Shown here piece after piece: positions 45,693 to 56,251 of a stretch of DNA of 64,000 nt; positions within the stretch are counted from its first letter, which is position 1, and the number at the start of each line of letters is the position of its first letter. The notes beneath the pieces are model-generated. The model ran no database searches. It had not been told where the DNA came from and saw only the letters and a list, made by a program, of their open reading frames with translations. The stretch is from Hortaea werneckii (Eukaryota; Ascomycota; Dothideomycetes; Mycosphaerellales; Teratosphaeriaceae). Location of the stretch: contig JBAOKB010000061.1 in assembly GCA_037044905.1 (NCBI GenBank), positions 496,001 through 560,000 of the forward strand. Reading direction: 5' to 3'. The translations under genes were made by a program, and so were the position numbers.

Positions 45693-46880
45693 ATGCACAA
45701 CTCTCAGCTTTTGATTGCACTCGCAAGCGCCAGCGGCATCGCTGCTCTTGCGCATCCTGGAATGCATGGACATGGCCGAGAGCGTAGAGCTCACGGTATC
45801 TGCCAACAATTCGATGTTCCCATCAGCGCGTCCTCCAAAAACTCCATCTTCAATCTTACGCACATCGACGACGATATCAGCGCCCGCTCCTGGGCCATCA
45901 TTGAAGATACCCGAACAACGATGCAAGGGCCCGAGCGCACCGTCGAGCACTTCAACATGTCTGGCGTCTTCAACATCCACGCCCAACTGTGCCTTCCATT
46001 CAACCCGACCGAGCGCACCGCGGACCTCGTTCAAATTGCTTCGCACGGGGCTCATTACGACTCGCGCTACTGGGACGTACAGCTCGACCCCGAAGAGCGT
46101 TCCTGGGTCAACGCTGCTTTGCGTGAAGGCTATGGGATCCTGACGTATGACCGTCTCGGCGCCGGGCAGTCTGATCATCCCGATGCGTACCGCGTCGTGC
46201 AAGCCGAACTCGAGTTGGACATTCTTCGCTCCCTGACTCAAATGACTCGGAACGGGACCTTCCACCGAGCCATGGGAGCCAAGGTTGAAGCGCCTCTGCG
46301 CACCATTCACGTCGGCCACAGTTTCGGCTCGTTCTTGACCTCCGCCTTCATCGCCAGGTTCCCTGAGCTGAGCGATGCCGCAATCATCACTGGTTACATT
46401 GCGACCGAATTTCTCGGCAGCGTTGGAACTGCCTGCTGGTCGCCCCAATACGCTGCCAATGCAAGGCCTGGCTTTGATGGCGGACCGGGATACGTGCTTA
46501 ACCAGAAAAGCGGGATACAAAATCTCTTCTTTGCGGGGGATCCTCATACGGCCTTCACCGAAGAGCTTCTGGATTATGGCGACCAGACTAAGCAGCCGGT
46601 GCCCGTTGGCGAGCTGGCGTCATCGTACAAGCTAGTTGGTCTACCGGCGCCAGAGTATACTGGGCCGATCCATTTCATGCTGGCCGAGTTCGACTTCTTT
46701 ATCTGCGGTGGGGATTGCAAAGGCCTGACTAATCGAACCCAGATGGGCCTGGTTTATCCCAAGAGCAGCGCAATTGAGGCCGACATCCAGCCGAACACCG
46801 GCCATGCTTTCCCGCTACACAACAATGCGAGTTCCGGGTTCCAAGTGAGCTTTGATTTCCTCAGGCGTAACGCTATATAG
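45693..46880 (+). CDS. Secreted alpha/beta hydrolase
   Basis: Intronless, 395 aa. A signal peptide (MHNSQLLIALASASGIAALA) points to secretion. Alpha/beta-hydrolase fold: oxyanion region ASHGAHYDSRYWD, LTYDRLGAGQSDHPD, nucleophile elbow HVGHSFGSFLTSAF (Ser), an acid candidate in MLAEFDFFICGG and the catalytic His in NTGHAFPLH. Several NxT/NxS sites fit an extracellular glycoprotein. Fungal relatives are uncharacterised serine hydrolases; a specific ester or epoxide substrate cannot be assigned. The ATG at 45693 starts the signal peptide; an upstream open frame is rejected. First of three secreted-enzyme genes on this strand. Confidence 0.88.
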   Translation: MHNSQLLIALASASGIAALAHPGMHGHGRERRAHGICQQFDVPISASSKNSIFNLTHIDDDISARSWAIIEDTRTTMQGPERTVEHFNMSGVFNIHAQLCLPFNPTERTADLVQIASHGAHYDSRYWDVQLDPEERSWVNAALREGYGILTYDRLGAGQSDHPDAYRVVQAELELDILRSLTQMTRNGTFHRAMGAKVEAPLRTIHVGHSFGSFLTSAFIARFPELSDAAIITGYIATEFLGSVGTACWSPQYAANARPGFDGGPGYVLNQKSGIQNLFFAGDPHTAFTEELLDYGDQTKQPVPVGELASSYKLVGLPAPEYTGPIHFMLAEFDFFICGGDCKGLTNRTQMGLVYPKSSAIEADIQPNTGHAFPLHNNASSGFQVSFDFLRRNAI

Positions 46881-47709
46881 CAAGTAGATCAGTCGTTTGG
46901 ATGCGATTCGTTGACAGGACGTAGTGGAGTAAGGGTCACGTAGACGGAAGACATTAGCCTTGGTTTTGTAAAGTCGTGACCACAATCAGATCTATGTTTT
47001 ATTCGGTGGGTGAGGAGCTTGTAGCAAACAGGTGCCTAGGTACTGTGAGTGATGGCGGAAGCGATTCCACTCCCGCGGCCCCAGGAGCTTGTGTGGCAAC
47101 TCCACTTCCACGTTTTCTTACAGCTTGATCTATGGTGTACCGGACCTCATCAGATGAGAGGCGATTCAGCCAACAACTTGCATTGGACTCATCGCAAGCC
47201 CCCGAGGAGCGACACGTCTTCACTCCGCGCCATTCCGCCGCCCCACAGCAAACCTTACGCAAGCAAGACATCCTAGGCTTTTCATGCCACGTGCCTTGTC
47301 GACCTGCCTAATTCAGACTGACCGGGCGTGACAACAACCCTTTCTTCTACAATCAAGGGTGAAAATACTGCAGAAGTTCGCACTGATCCAAGCCTTCTGG
47401 ACCCTGCTCTGGAAACGCTGTTCCGGACAAGTCACCCGGCGCGAGGTAAAATCAAAATCCCTCAAGTCCACTAGCCTGCGAACGGCATGTAGTACTATCT
47501 AGATGGTTCAACAATCGCGCTTGCGTCGAGAGCAGTGACATCCGCTCACCTCGGCAGTAAGAGAGGTTTGTGGCGGTTGAACTTCATCATTATGATCACG
47601 GTTCGCGGACCAGGCAGGCGGCGACGTGGATCAACGTATAAGGGCCGGCGTCTGCATTGCCTGGAGGCCAGAAGGGCACAACTACCCTCGTCTCTCTCTG
47701 TTCTCCAAC
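46881..47709. promoter_or_regulatory. Upstream region of the PQQ-propeller gene
   Basis: 0.8 kb between two co-directional secreted-enzyme genes; no supported gene. Holds the TATA-like box listed separately. Confidence 0.4.
47636..47642 (+). promoter_or_regulatory. TATA-like box of the PQQ-propeller gene
   Basis: GTATAAG, 74 bp upstream of the ATG at 47710. Confidence 0.5.
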
Positions 47710-49956
47710 ATGTCTTCTATCCGGGCGGCAGTCATTACGTCTCTCGTTGCCGCAACCGAACTCGCTGCTGGGACGCCAAGCCCCCATCGCTCTGGCGCAA
47801 GCAAGGCTCCTGCTTCACCCGTAAACTACCCAAGTGGAGTTGTAGTAGAGAGCTGCAATGCAACGGTCCCGTTTGTCGACTCGGCGTGGTGGCAGGGATG
47901 GGGCGGCAATGTGCTGAACAATCACTGGGCAGCCCCCAATGCCCATGTCGACTCCGCAGCCGCCAAGTCCCTCGCCCAACATTGCAAGCTTGACTACATG
48001 GGGGGCGTCAGTGCCACACCGACCGTCGAAGGCGACATCGTCTATTATCCGGCATGGAACGGCATGGTTTACGCTGTCAACTACAAAAGTTGTCAGACCG
48101 TGTGGAAGGCAGATGCTACAGGCATCGCCAGGGATTTCAAGCCCCTAAGTAAGATGCAAGAGAAGATTCTCTACCTCGCCTCGAGAACTAGCGCCATCAT
48201 CGAAGGCGACGTGGTGTTCTTTGGCACGCAACCTTGGGCTCTGGCGCTCGCCTTTGACAAACACACTGGAGCGTTGCTTGACCGCGTGCAACTGAACCCG
48301 CATCCCTTCGCCGTCATTACATTGAGTCCGACAGCCTACCAGGGCTATCAGTTCTGGGGGACGTCGAGCCGGGAAGAGGCGGCAGCTCGCAAGTTTCCCG
48401 AAGTACGTTACCTGCCCCAAACTGTCGTGATGGTCTTTGATGATGCTGACCATATCGCAGTACGACTGTTGTTCGTTTGTGAGTCTCGCTCCTACCGGTC
48501 AAGAGTAACAATGGCATGTGTCATCAAGCTCAGCTGACAGGCCCGCAGGTCGGCAACATGGTAGCTACCACATTCGACCACTCGACGAACAAATTCTCGC
48601 TCAGCTGGAACGTCAGCACCCTGCCGCTCGAAGAGTCCGGTCCGAATGGGTGGGCTGGGGGTGCAGTGTGGGGCTCGCAACCGTCAATCGATGTTCAGCG
48701 CTCGCAGGTCTTCTACGGCACCGGCAACGTGTACCGCTTACCGCCCGCTTTCGAGCAATGTCGCTTGGAGACTGCGAACATTAGCGTGTACGAGAAAGGC
48801 TTGACTGTTTCCGCGCCCTGTTTGGGCAAGGGCGTGTTTCAAGAGAGCGTTCTCGCTTTGGATGTAAGTTTGTGACGGTTATCTTTTAAGACGGGTTCAG
48901 AACGCAGGCAGTATATGCGGTGAATTTTTGCATTGATAAGACGCCTCGCAAAGTCAAGCCGCTCGAGGAATGTGCGCATATGGACCTGCGCGAAACGTTC
49001 TGAACGGGTGGTTACCAGCGTTGTTGTGCGGGCATGATCATGCTAACACTTCACTAGATCGAGACTGGTTACATCAACTGGTACAATCAAATCACTCCCA
49101 TTGATGCGTGGACAGCTGCGTGCGGCTTGGGTGGGTCCATACAAGGACCAAACAAGACCGAGATTCCGGGAAGCCACAATTGCCCGTAAGTTCTGCACTC
49201 CACCAAAAACCAAAAAGGAAAAAAAAAAAAAAAAGGAAAATTCCTTTTAGATGCGCCGACTGTCAGAACGCGGAAGTTGGCGATTGATTTCCTAGCCACA
49301 AGTTAAGACTAACAATTGCCAGGTATAAGCCTGGCCCTGACGCCGACTTTGGCATGGCTCCGACGTTCGTATCAGGCTCTCCGCATACGCCCTACGGCAA
49401 AGATCTGCTCGTTATCGGGCAGAAGGATGGCAACATGTACGGCATTGACGCCCAAGCCGGCCGCATCCTGTGGGCGACGAAATGCGCGCCGGACGGCAAC
49501 CTGGGCGGCATCTCCTTCGGCATCGCCGTCGACGACACCCGCGCCTACTTCGTTGGCATCAACAGCGACTTGAAGAACTACACGCTAATCAACGGCGATA
49601 CCATCAACGTCAGCGCCTATGGTGCCGTGAATATCACCGACGGCTCGATCTTGTGGCAAACGGCCTCGCCTTCGCGCAGCTTTTCTTTCATGGTCCCCAC
49701 CGTCGTCAATGATGTCGCCTTCATGGGCTACACGCAGAACGGCACGGACGGCTATGATTCCTCGGCTGGCGCTTTGGTGCCGGTCGACGCTGCCACGGGC
49801 AAGATTTTGGAGGTTTACGATCTTGATGCTCCGTTCCATGGTGGTATCGCTGTGCAAGGGCAGTACGTCATGTTTGGCGCTGGCTATCACCAATACGAGG
49901 GGACTGGGTCATTGTATGTCTACAAGAGTCCAGAGGCATCCAACTGGCTCCCGTAA
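47710..49956 (+). CDS. Secreted PQQ-like beta-propeller (polyvinyl-alcohol-dehydrogenase-like), 5 exons
   Basis: Exons 47710-48402, 48461-48478 (only 18 nt), 48549-48863, 49058-49185, 49323-49956; introns 58, 70, 194 and 137 nt. Product 595 aa, clean frame. A signal sequence (MSSIRAAVITSLVAATELAA) is followed by a quinoprotein-type eight-bladed propeller with blades such as GGVSATPTVEGDIVYYPAWN, GMVYAVNYKSCQTVWK, LVIGQKDGNMYGIDAQAG and GALVPVDAATGKILEVYDLD. Fungal and bacterial relatives are annotated as PQQ-dependent or PVA-dehydrogenase-like oxidoreductases, but there is no cytochrome c domain here and activity is unproven. Intron 4 contains an A15 run. Branch points GCTAAC and GACTAAC support introns 3 and 4. 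Confidence 0.9.
49220..49234. repeat. A15 homopolymer inside an intron
   Basis: Fifteen consecutive A in intron 4 of the PQQ-propeller gene. Confidence 0.9.
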
Positions 49957-51462
49957 TCTATAGGTTTGCTGTTTGGTCTTGTGCCACGAGATGGAAGGAT
50001 CAACCATCATTTCACTCCCTCATGTACGCACTTGAAATGGATAAAATTGGAATTGACGCTGCTCCACTCGTGGAAGGAGCTTGTACAAGAGACCAGTGGG
50101 GGTTCAATCTAAGCACCCGGCCTTTCTGGGCTGTTGCGCGCCTTATGCAAGATATTTTGGTATACGTTCATACGCAGAGCGTGGAATCATCCCAGCACGC
50201 TTTGAACAACGGGGACACCAGCCTTCGTGACAGTTGACCGGTCTCTTGTCTACGCCAAACAGAAGCAGGAGGCGCTCCCAAGCAACTGCAGCGAGAGGAA
50301 GCGTGATCGTTTGATGAAGAGCGTGAGAACATTCAGCTCGGCGAGGCATACGTGGTAGCGCGGTAACGGTAGCAGCTGGAGATTGTCGAGAAAGACAAGG
50401 CAGGATTGCAATGCGAGGTCATCTGGCCTCCTCACCGTTCGCCGGTTGGGCCCTACAGTTGGGATGATAGTCTGCCGGATGTTAGTTTGCCGGATGCTTA
50501 AGCATCAATGCCAATAGCGAGTTTGTTCGAGAACGCCCCTATTCTTGCTACCGTTGCGGTCCAGGACATCAGTGGCAGAGACGGATGTGGCTAGAAAGTC
50601 TGCAACTGATCCAGCGCGCCTAGTTGTGGCATCTCTCCATCTTCTCCAAAACGTAGTAGCTGGGTTAATAGGGAGGAGGGACGCACAAAGCCAAGACGGG
50701 CCAAGCTTCTCAAATTGCTCTGAAACCTGCGGGGAATCCTGGGGACATTGAAATGATATGCCATCTGCAGGTTGTGCAGTAAAAGGTCCAGACCACTGGC
50801 CAAAGGCACTACGACGACGCTTTGCCCATTTCAGAGACGCAGATGGGCTTCATAGCTTCCCTTGTCGGCTGTTCAGCTGCTGCGGCACGAGGCGACAGAA
50901 CCGGAGCGTCCCTGCCTGAGACAGTACCCTAGGTACTTTGACTTGCCGGAGAATTCAAATTAGTGATACAAGCAGCGTGATATTGCCATGTACAACTTTT
51001 GTGTGTACCCTTGGAATGATGATAGTCCACCTATCGCCGTTGCGACGGAACTCTGGCGCAAAGCGGGGGATTGAGGTTGATGTAGCGGTGTTGATGTGCA
51101 TCGGAAGTGTACATGGTAAGGAGTTCCTATGTAAATAGAGTGCAAAGAAGTGATTTAGTCGACTGGCCTGTCTAAAAGACCATAGCTCCTCACCCTGCCC
51201 AAAAGCATAGTCCACCTATTGCACCTCGGATGAAACGAGCTAGCTGCCTTGGCTACCAACGCGAAGTGTTGTCTGGTGGAGTTTTTCCATGGGTGTGGAC
51301 ATGGTGACTTGACCTAGTTGCACTAAGATGGACTGTGTGGCTGCTAGATTCTCCGTATAGCCTCATTTGGTGGAAGATAAATAGTTCGGAGGGCTCGTCA
51401 AAGGACCGGGCTCTTCAACGCGCCTTGGAGAACCAGCAATTGTCTCGACAATCAAACACAAC
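49957..51462. other. Intergenic upstream of the pectate lyase gene
   Basis: 1.5 kb without a supported gene. A short direct repeat 'tgccggatgttagtt / tgccggatgctta' sits at ~50472-50500. Promoter for PL3 at the right end. Confidence 0.4.
51377..51383 (+). promoter_or_regulatory. TATA-like box of the pectate lyase gene
   Basis: ATAAATA, 86 bp upstream of the ATG at 51463. Confidence 0.5.
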
Positions 51463-52458
51463 ATGCGCTCAATCACAACGATGGTGGGCCTGCTGGGCGT
51501 TGCGATGGCGTCTCCGGCTCCAAACCCTTTCGAGCCAACGCCGGCCCTGGCCAAGCGATTCGCCACGAAGACGATGCCAGCCTCCAGCGGGTACTCTGTG
51601 CTGAGCACCCCCAAAGTGGTCACTGGCACGTTTGATGGTGGCATGAAGAAGTTTGATCGGGGCGGTGAGTATTGTCTGACATGACCTGCTACCATATCGG
51701 AAGACATTGACCGATGGCAGTCTCATGCACTGGCGATGCCGAAGGTGGAGATAGCGATGCTGTGGTAAGTAGGAGATCTGAACAGGAGTCAGCCGCACGC
51801 AGTTTGCTGACTCCGTAACAAGTTCCGAATAGAATCCGGCGGGACCCTGAAGAATGTCATTATCGGGAAGAAGCAGATTGAGGGGGTTCACTGCATGGGA
51901 CCTTGCACTATCCAGAACGTATGGTGGGAAGATGTCTGCGAAGGTATGGTGCCGCTGATGGTGCATCCAGAAGAAGGTAGCTAACTTTCCTGCAGACGCC
52001 TTGACAATCAAACAAACCAGCGGCACGTCGTACGTTACTGGCGGCGGCGCATTCCATGCCAGTGACAAGATCGTCCAGCACAACGGCGGCGGTACTGTCT
52101 CGATCAAGGACTTTTATGCTGAGGACTTCGGCAAGGTAAATATTACGTCGAAGCAGTCCACTTGTGATCTCAGACTGATACCGGATAGGTCTATCGCTCC
52201 TGTGGCAACTGCAAGACGCAGTATAAGCGGACAGTCAAGATGAGCGGAGTCTGGGCTGTCGATGGAAGCTTGCTGGCTGGGATCAACAGCAATTACGGTG
52301 ACACGGCCACCATTGCGGATTCCTGCGCAGACGACGTGAGCAATATCTGCGTTTGGTACCAGGGCAACAACAATGGTGCAGAGCCGCCGAAGCTTGGAAC
52401 CGGGCCGAGTTCGTACTGCATCTACTCGAATTCGGAAGTCGATGATTGCCCGGCTTAG
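51463..52458 (+). CDS. Secreted PL3 pectate lyase, 5 exons
   Basis: Cleaves de-esterified pectin by beta-elimination in plant cell walls. Exons 51463-51664, 51721-51764, 51823-51943, 51996-52135, 52189-52458; introns 56, 58, 52 and 53 nt. Product 258 aa, usual for PL3. Signal peptide MRSITTMVGLLGVAMA, then a propeptide ending with a Kex2-type site (LAKR). The parallel beta-helix core shows ESGGTLKNVIIGKKQIEGVH, CMGPCTIQNVWWEDVCEDAL and YRSCGNCKTQYKRTVKMSG, with the paired Cys residues typical of the family. The end CIYSNSEVDDCPA is conserved. Presence suggests plant-associated or plant-debris growth. Confidence 0.95.
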
Positions 52459-53559
52459 GAGGAAGCTCGTGCCGGTGAGGCAATTCACGGCTGCATATAC
52501 GCTATATAGTATCATGGTATGTAGTGGTTGGGATGATCCTGTCAGCCTGGACCCAGTAATGGGACATGAAGAGTGGAAGGTACGGAGATATCATATGTGG
52601 ACAGTTGAGAATCAATGCTCATTCGGTGCATTCTCATGGGATTGACCGTGGATCCAAACATGATAAGAATTACCATCTGCAAGCCCGTGCCTCGGAGGTA
52701 GCTCCTAGCAGACCTTGGGAACTTGAAGCCATGTTTCGCGTTGGTGGGACCTTTGGGGAGGCGATAAGCGCAGAATCGCCAAGACATCTCCTCGCGGGAC
52801 TGACGCGAAACGGTGCGGGTTGAGAGGGGCCAACGCCAACGATTGGAGTTGCACGTGGAGGGGTCCACATTTCGTCATCCTGATTGAATGGGACCACCTG
52901 CACCAGCAAGAGCAACGGCACCTGCAGCTCCAGCTCCTCAGCTCCCTCAAAAGTACAAGTAGGCGCAACCTGATGGTACAGCCCAGCTTACGGTAGGTAC
53001 TTCACGGTGGCGAAAGCGTCGTTTCGTGGCTCCTGCGTGACACCGGACCTTTGATCACTGCCTCACTGTACGCTCGTCTGAAACCTCCGTCGACCGCTGC
53101 GGTACAGACGGTGAGTACCTTAGCAGCTACAACGTGAGCAGACCATTCACTTCATCCTATCTGTCTCCCATCCAGGCTCTCACCCAAGTCCTGAAGGAGT
53201 TCGCCGGGGGCCAAGACGCATGCATGGATGATCCTCATACGCGTCTTGACTGCATCATCCTGATCCTGCCCCGAGGTGATGTGCCTGTTGGGCGCCTTCC
53301 GGCAACCTCAGCCAGACTAACTGACAGCAAGAGCGCAGCCACAGACGCCTGAACACGCTCCTCCCCCTTCTCCGTCCACAGAAGTCCATCTTTCAGACCA
53401 AGAAAGTCTGCCTCGATTGTAGCAGGGCAGTAACGCCTGGCTATCATAGGAGTGTTCCAGTTGCATACAGGTGAGCTCGCACCTCTGCCTCATGTCGCTT
53501 CCAAGTCATGCCCAATACCCTTCCTACACCTGACCTTTTCTCATGTTGCACATGGCTTG
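52459..53559. other. Intergenic; 5' leader of the glycogen-binding-domain gene
   Basis: 1.1 kb with no supported gene. A GTGAGC donor-like site at ~53470 suggests a spliced 5' UTR for the next gene. Confidence 0.4.
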
Positions 53560-55449
53560 ATGCGCAATCGCCCCACGGTCAAGGATCTGAGGGCAGCGTT
53601 CGAAGCTCGCAGCAATCCCGCCGCATCTTTAAAATCGCTCTACCAAAGTACGCAGCCCGCTAACGCCAGCATGAAGAAGTTCGCCAACCCTACCAAGACC
53701 TCCATTGACGCCATCCTGGACGCGCCTAAGCTTAATCCTCAAGTATCACCATCCCCCTCCAGTACCGCAACGTCAAGCTCGGCACCTACTACACCTACGA
53801 CTCAGTCATCCCCGCGTCCAGTGCCGGGCAAGCAGCCTTCTTGGATCGGTCCACCAAAGCCGGCTACACTCGATCCACGCACTATGAAGCACCCTATCAC
53901 TGTTGAATATGCCCACGCCGGTCTACAACCGCCGGTTTTTGTTTGCACGAGTTTGAGTGAACCACAATGGCAGCCCATCGAGATGGACAAGGAGAAGCGA
54001 GCGAACGGTGAATACCGCTTCTTCAAATCATTCTCAGCCGCAGAGGGTGAATATCAGTACAAATTTCGACTAGGTCCTGGCGACTGGTGGGTGACGGATG
54101 AGCGAAAGCCTGTGGTAGATGATGGTGCTGGCAACAAGAACAATCTCATGACTGTCAAGGCCCCTGGTGCCAGTGCTATTGCCGCCCCGACGCCGTCGGA
54201 TCGCCCAAGAGTCACGTCGGGTAGATCTATACCACAGCCTACAGATGATTCCGAGCCGCATCAACGCATGGAAGCCTCCAAAAAGACGACCGACGCTGCG
54301 CAAGCTTCCAAAGCTCACAATACAACCCAAGCTTCAGCAGGGGCCCCGAGACCGAACAAGCCGCACGGCATCGATTTACCTGTAGGTATGGGTAATCTCG
54401 ACGATATTCCGACGCCTGGATCAGCTCCTGGTATGGAACACGAAACAGAGCCGGAATCGGCAACATCTCACCAGCATCAGCATGCGAATATTCCCCATAC
54501 CCATTCGCTAGACCACCCACCCGGCTCTCCTACTGATAGCATGCCGGATGCCGCCCCGCTCATGAAACATGAGAGTTTTGCGGCCCCCATTGAGATAAAG
54601 CACGAGATCGCTCCACTAATGAAACATGAGAGTTTCGCGGCTCAGGATGAGATGGACAAGAATCTAGTTGCGGTTGACAGCTACCCTGACGAAAACGCCG
54701 TGGAAGATGACGAGGGCCCACCACTACTTCGTCACGAATCGCTGGCGCCAGAATCTGATGAGCAGACGCAGGCGCCCCTCATGCGTCATGAGTCTTTGGC
54801 TCTTGGTCAGCACAGCGAACATCCGCGCTCTGCATTGCGGCCTTCCGGGTCCTCGATCACATCTTCTCATTCGTCCCAAGAGGATGCTGTAGCACCGGAG
54901 CCGGACCCCGATGACAAATCTCTGGAGCATTTCCCACATGACAGGCGTGGCATCTTCTCACACATCCACCGCGCTTCTGTACATGCTGCCGATCACGAAG
55001 CGCGGGATGCTGCCCAGCCTCCCAAGCGATCGCCTCACAGCGGCCCGTCCTCACCAATTGCGTCTTTGCCTAGTGTGCAGGAGGACGAAGATGAGGAGCT
55101 CGAAGGGCTGCGTGAACAAGAACGTCAAGAATACGAAAGGGAGCAGGAGACGGGCGAAGAGCTCGACCCTATTGCTGAAGAACGCCCAGCTGCGCCTCTC
55201 ACGCCCCCTTTGACGCCTGAAGAATCCGAGAAAATGGTCGATTCGCCGCCCGAAACTACTACTGCCGAAGACGCCAATGGCGCGACTGGTGGCTTGAAGA
55301 AGGACAAGCACATCGTTCGCGAGTATGAGCAAACGCATGGTCCCGTGCACACCGTGGTCGAGTTCGTCAGGCATCCGACTGCATGGTTTACCTTTGCGGG
55401 CATCGCTGTGGCTGTGGCGGCTGGCGTGTACAAGCTACGGTATGCATAA
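53560..55449 (+). CDS. AMPK-type glycogen-binding-domain (CBM48) protein with C-terminal membrane anchor
   Basis: 629 aa, intronless from the ATG at 53560 (MRNRPTVKDLRAAFEARS). An AMPK1_CBM/CBM48 fold lies at residues ~105-195: PITVEYAHAGLQPPVFVCTS, EYRFFKSFSAAEGEYQYKFR and LGPGDWWVTDERKPVVDDGAG. The long acidic middle is disordered and carries four copies of a PLMKHESFAA/PLLRHESLAP motif. One membrane helix at the extreme C-terminus (FTFAGIAVAVAAGVYKLRYA) makes it a probable tail-anchored protein. Yeast Mdg1 and Crp1 share the CBM type but have no such anchor. Possibly tethers carbohydrate or Snf1-like signalling to a membrane (inference). Confidence 0.8.
   Translation: MRNRPTVKDLRAAFEARSNPAASLKSLYQSTQPANASMKKFANPTKTSIDAILDAPKLNPQVSPSPSSTATSSSAPTTPTTQSSPRPVPGKQPSWIGPPKPATLDPRTMKHPITVEYAHAGLQPPVFVCTSLSEPQWQPIEMDKEKRANGEYRFFKSFSAAEGEYQYKFRLGPGDWWVTDERKPVVDDGAGNKNNLMTVKAPGASAIAAPTPSDRPRVTSGRSIPQPTDDSEPHQRMEASKKTTDAAQASKAHNTTQASAGAPRPNKPHGIDLPVGMGNLDDIPTPGSAPGMEHETEPESATSHQHQHANIPHTHSLDHPPGSPTDSMPDAAPLMKHESFAAPIEIKHEIAPLMKHESFAAQDEMDKNLVAVDSYPDENAVEDDEGPPLLRHESLAPESDEQTQAPLMRHESLALGQHSEHPRSALRPSGSSITSSHSSQEDAVAPEPDPDDKSLEHFPHDRRGIFSHIHRASVHAADHEARDAAQPPKRSPHSGPSSPIASLPSVQEDEDEELEGLREQERQEYEREQETGEELDPIAEERPAAPLTPPLTPEESEKMVDSPPETTTAEDANGATGGLKKDKHIVREYEQTHGPVHTVVEFVRHPTAWFTFAGIAVAVAAGVYKLRYA
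54556..54804 (+). repeat. Four degenerate protein repeats (LMKHESFAA type)
   Basis: Coding copies start at 54556, 54613, 54721 and 54775: PLMKHESFAA, PLMKHESFAA, PLLRHESLAP, PLMRHESLAL, with spacers of 9, 26 and 8 residues. Confidence 0.85.
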
Positions 55450-56251
55450 AAAGCATCACACGCGAAGGCTCCCTTGATCCGTACAAATCAGCCAAGAGAA
55501 ATTGTCTCAGCCGTTGACGCTTTGGGACTAGAATCACGGTATTCCAGAATGAGAGAATCAATCGGAAGGAAGCCGAGTGAAAAGCGAGGGATGGGGGCTT
55601 GCACGAGTTATGAATGACGTTTTCTGTATGAAAGGCACGATGGTATTAGCAATGGTTTGTGGTCCTGAGAGCGCTGGGCGCTGTTTTATCTTCACTCTGT
55701 AAACATAGCTTTGACAATCGAATTATTCTCCTTGCTCTGAACTGTCCGAGATTCGTGCAGAAGCTATTCCTTACATGGTCTTTGCATCAAAAAGAACGTG
55801 CATGGGATGGTGTCTCATGGGGAAGGTGAGGTGGCAAAAGGTCCCGCCGGCTCACCTTCCCTGTCGGCCACGACTTCCTATTTTGGCCTTGCCGACACCT
55901 TGCTCGCGTTGTTACCGCGCTTCCGCCATGATCAGCGGGGTGAGATACGGGCATTTTCTTTCGATTTTTTCCTTGCCCAACCATCAGAGGTTTTTCTTTG
56001 CTCGACCCACTGGTGCTTTGGGTTGCTGGTGTTGCCAGCAAAGCTCTGCACAATCATGACTATCTTACCCCCCAGTGGACCTCTCAATGGTGGGCGGGCC
56101 AGCATTATCATTGAGCGGGTCACGTAAGTGGAGGGCAGGTAGGTTTTTATCTATGGTGTCTGATGCCCGTATCTTTTCGCTTCGCCTTTTTCATTCCCTT
56201 TTTCTTTCGAAGAACAGGTACTTTTAAAGCAATATTTCTGTTGCCAATACT
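55450..56251. other. Intergenic, MFS promoter
   Basis: 0.8 kb between co-directional genes; no supported gene. CT-rich leader before the MFS ATG. Confidence 0.4.
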
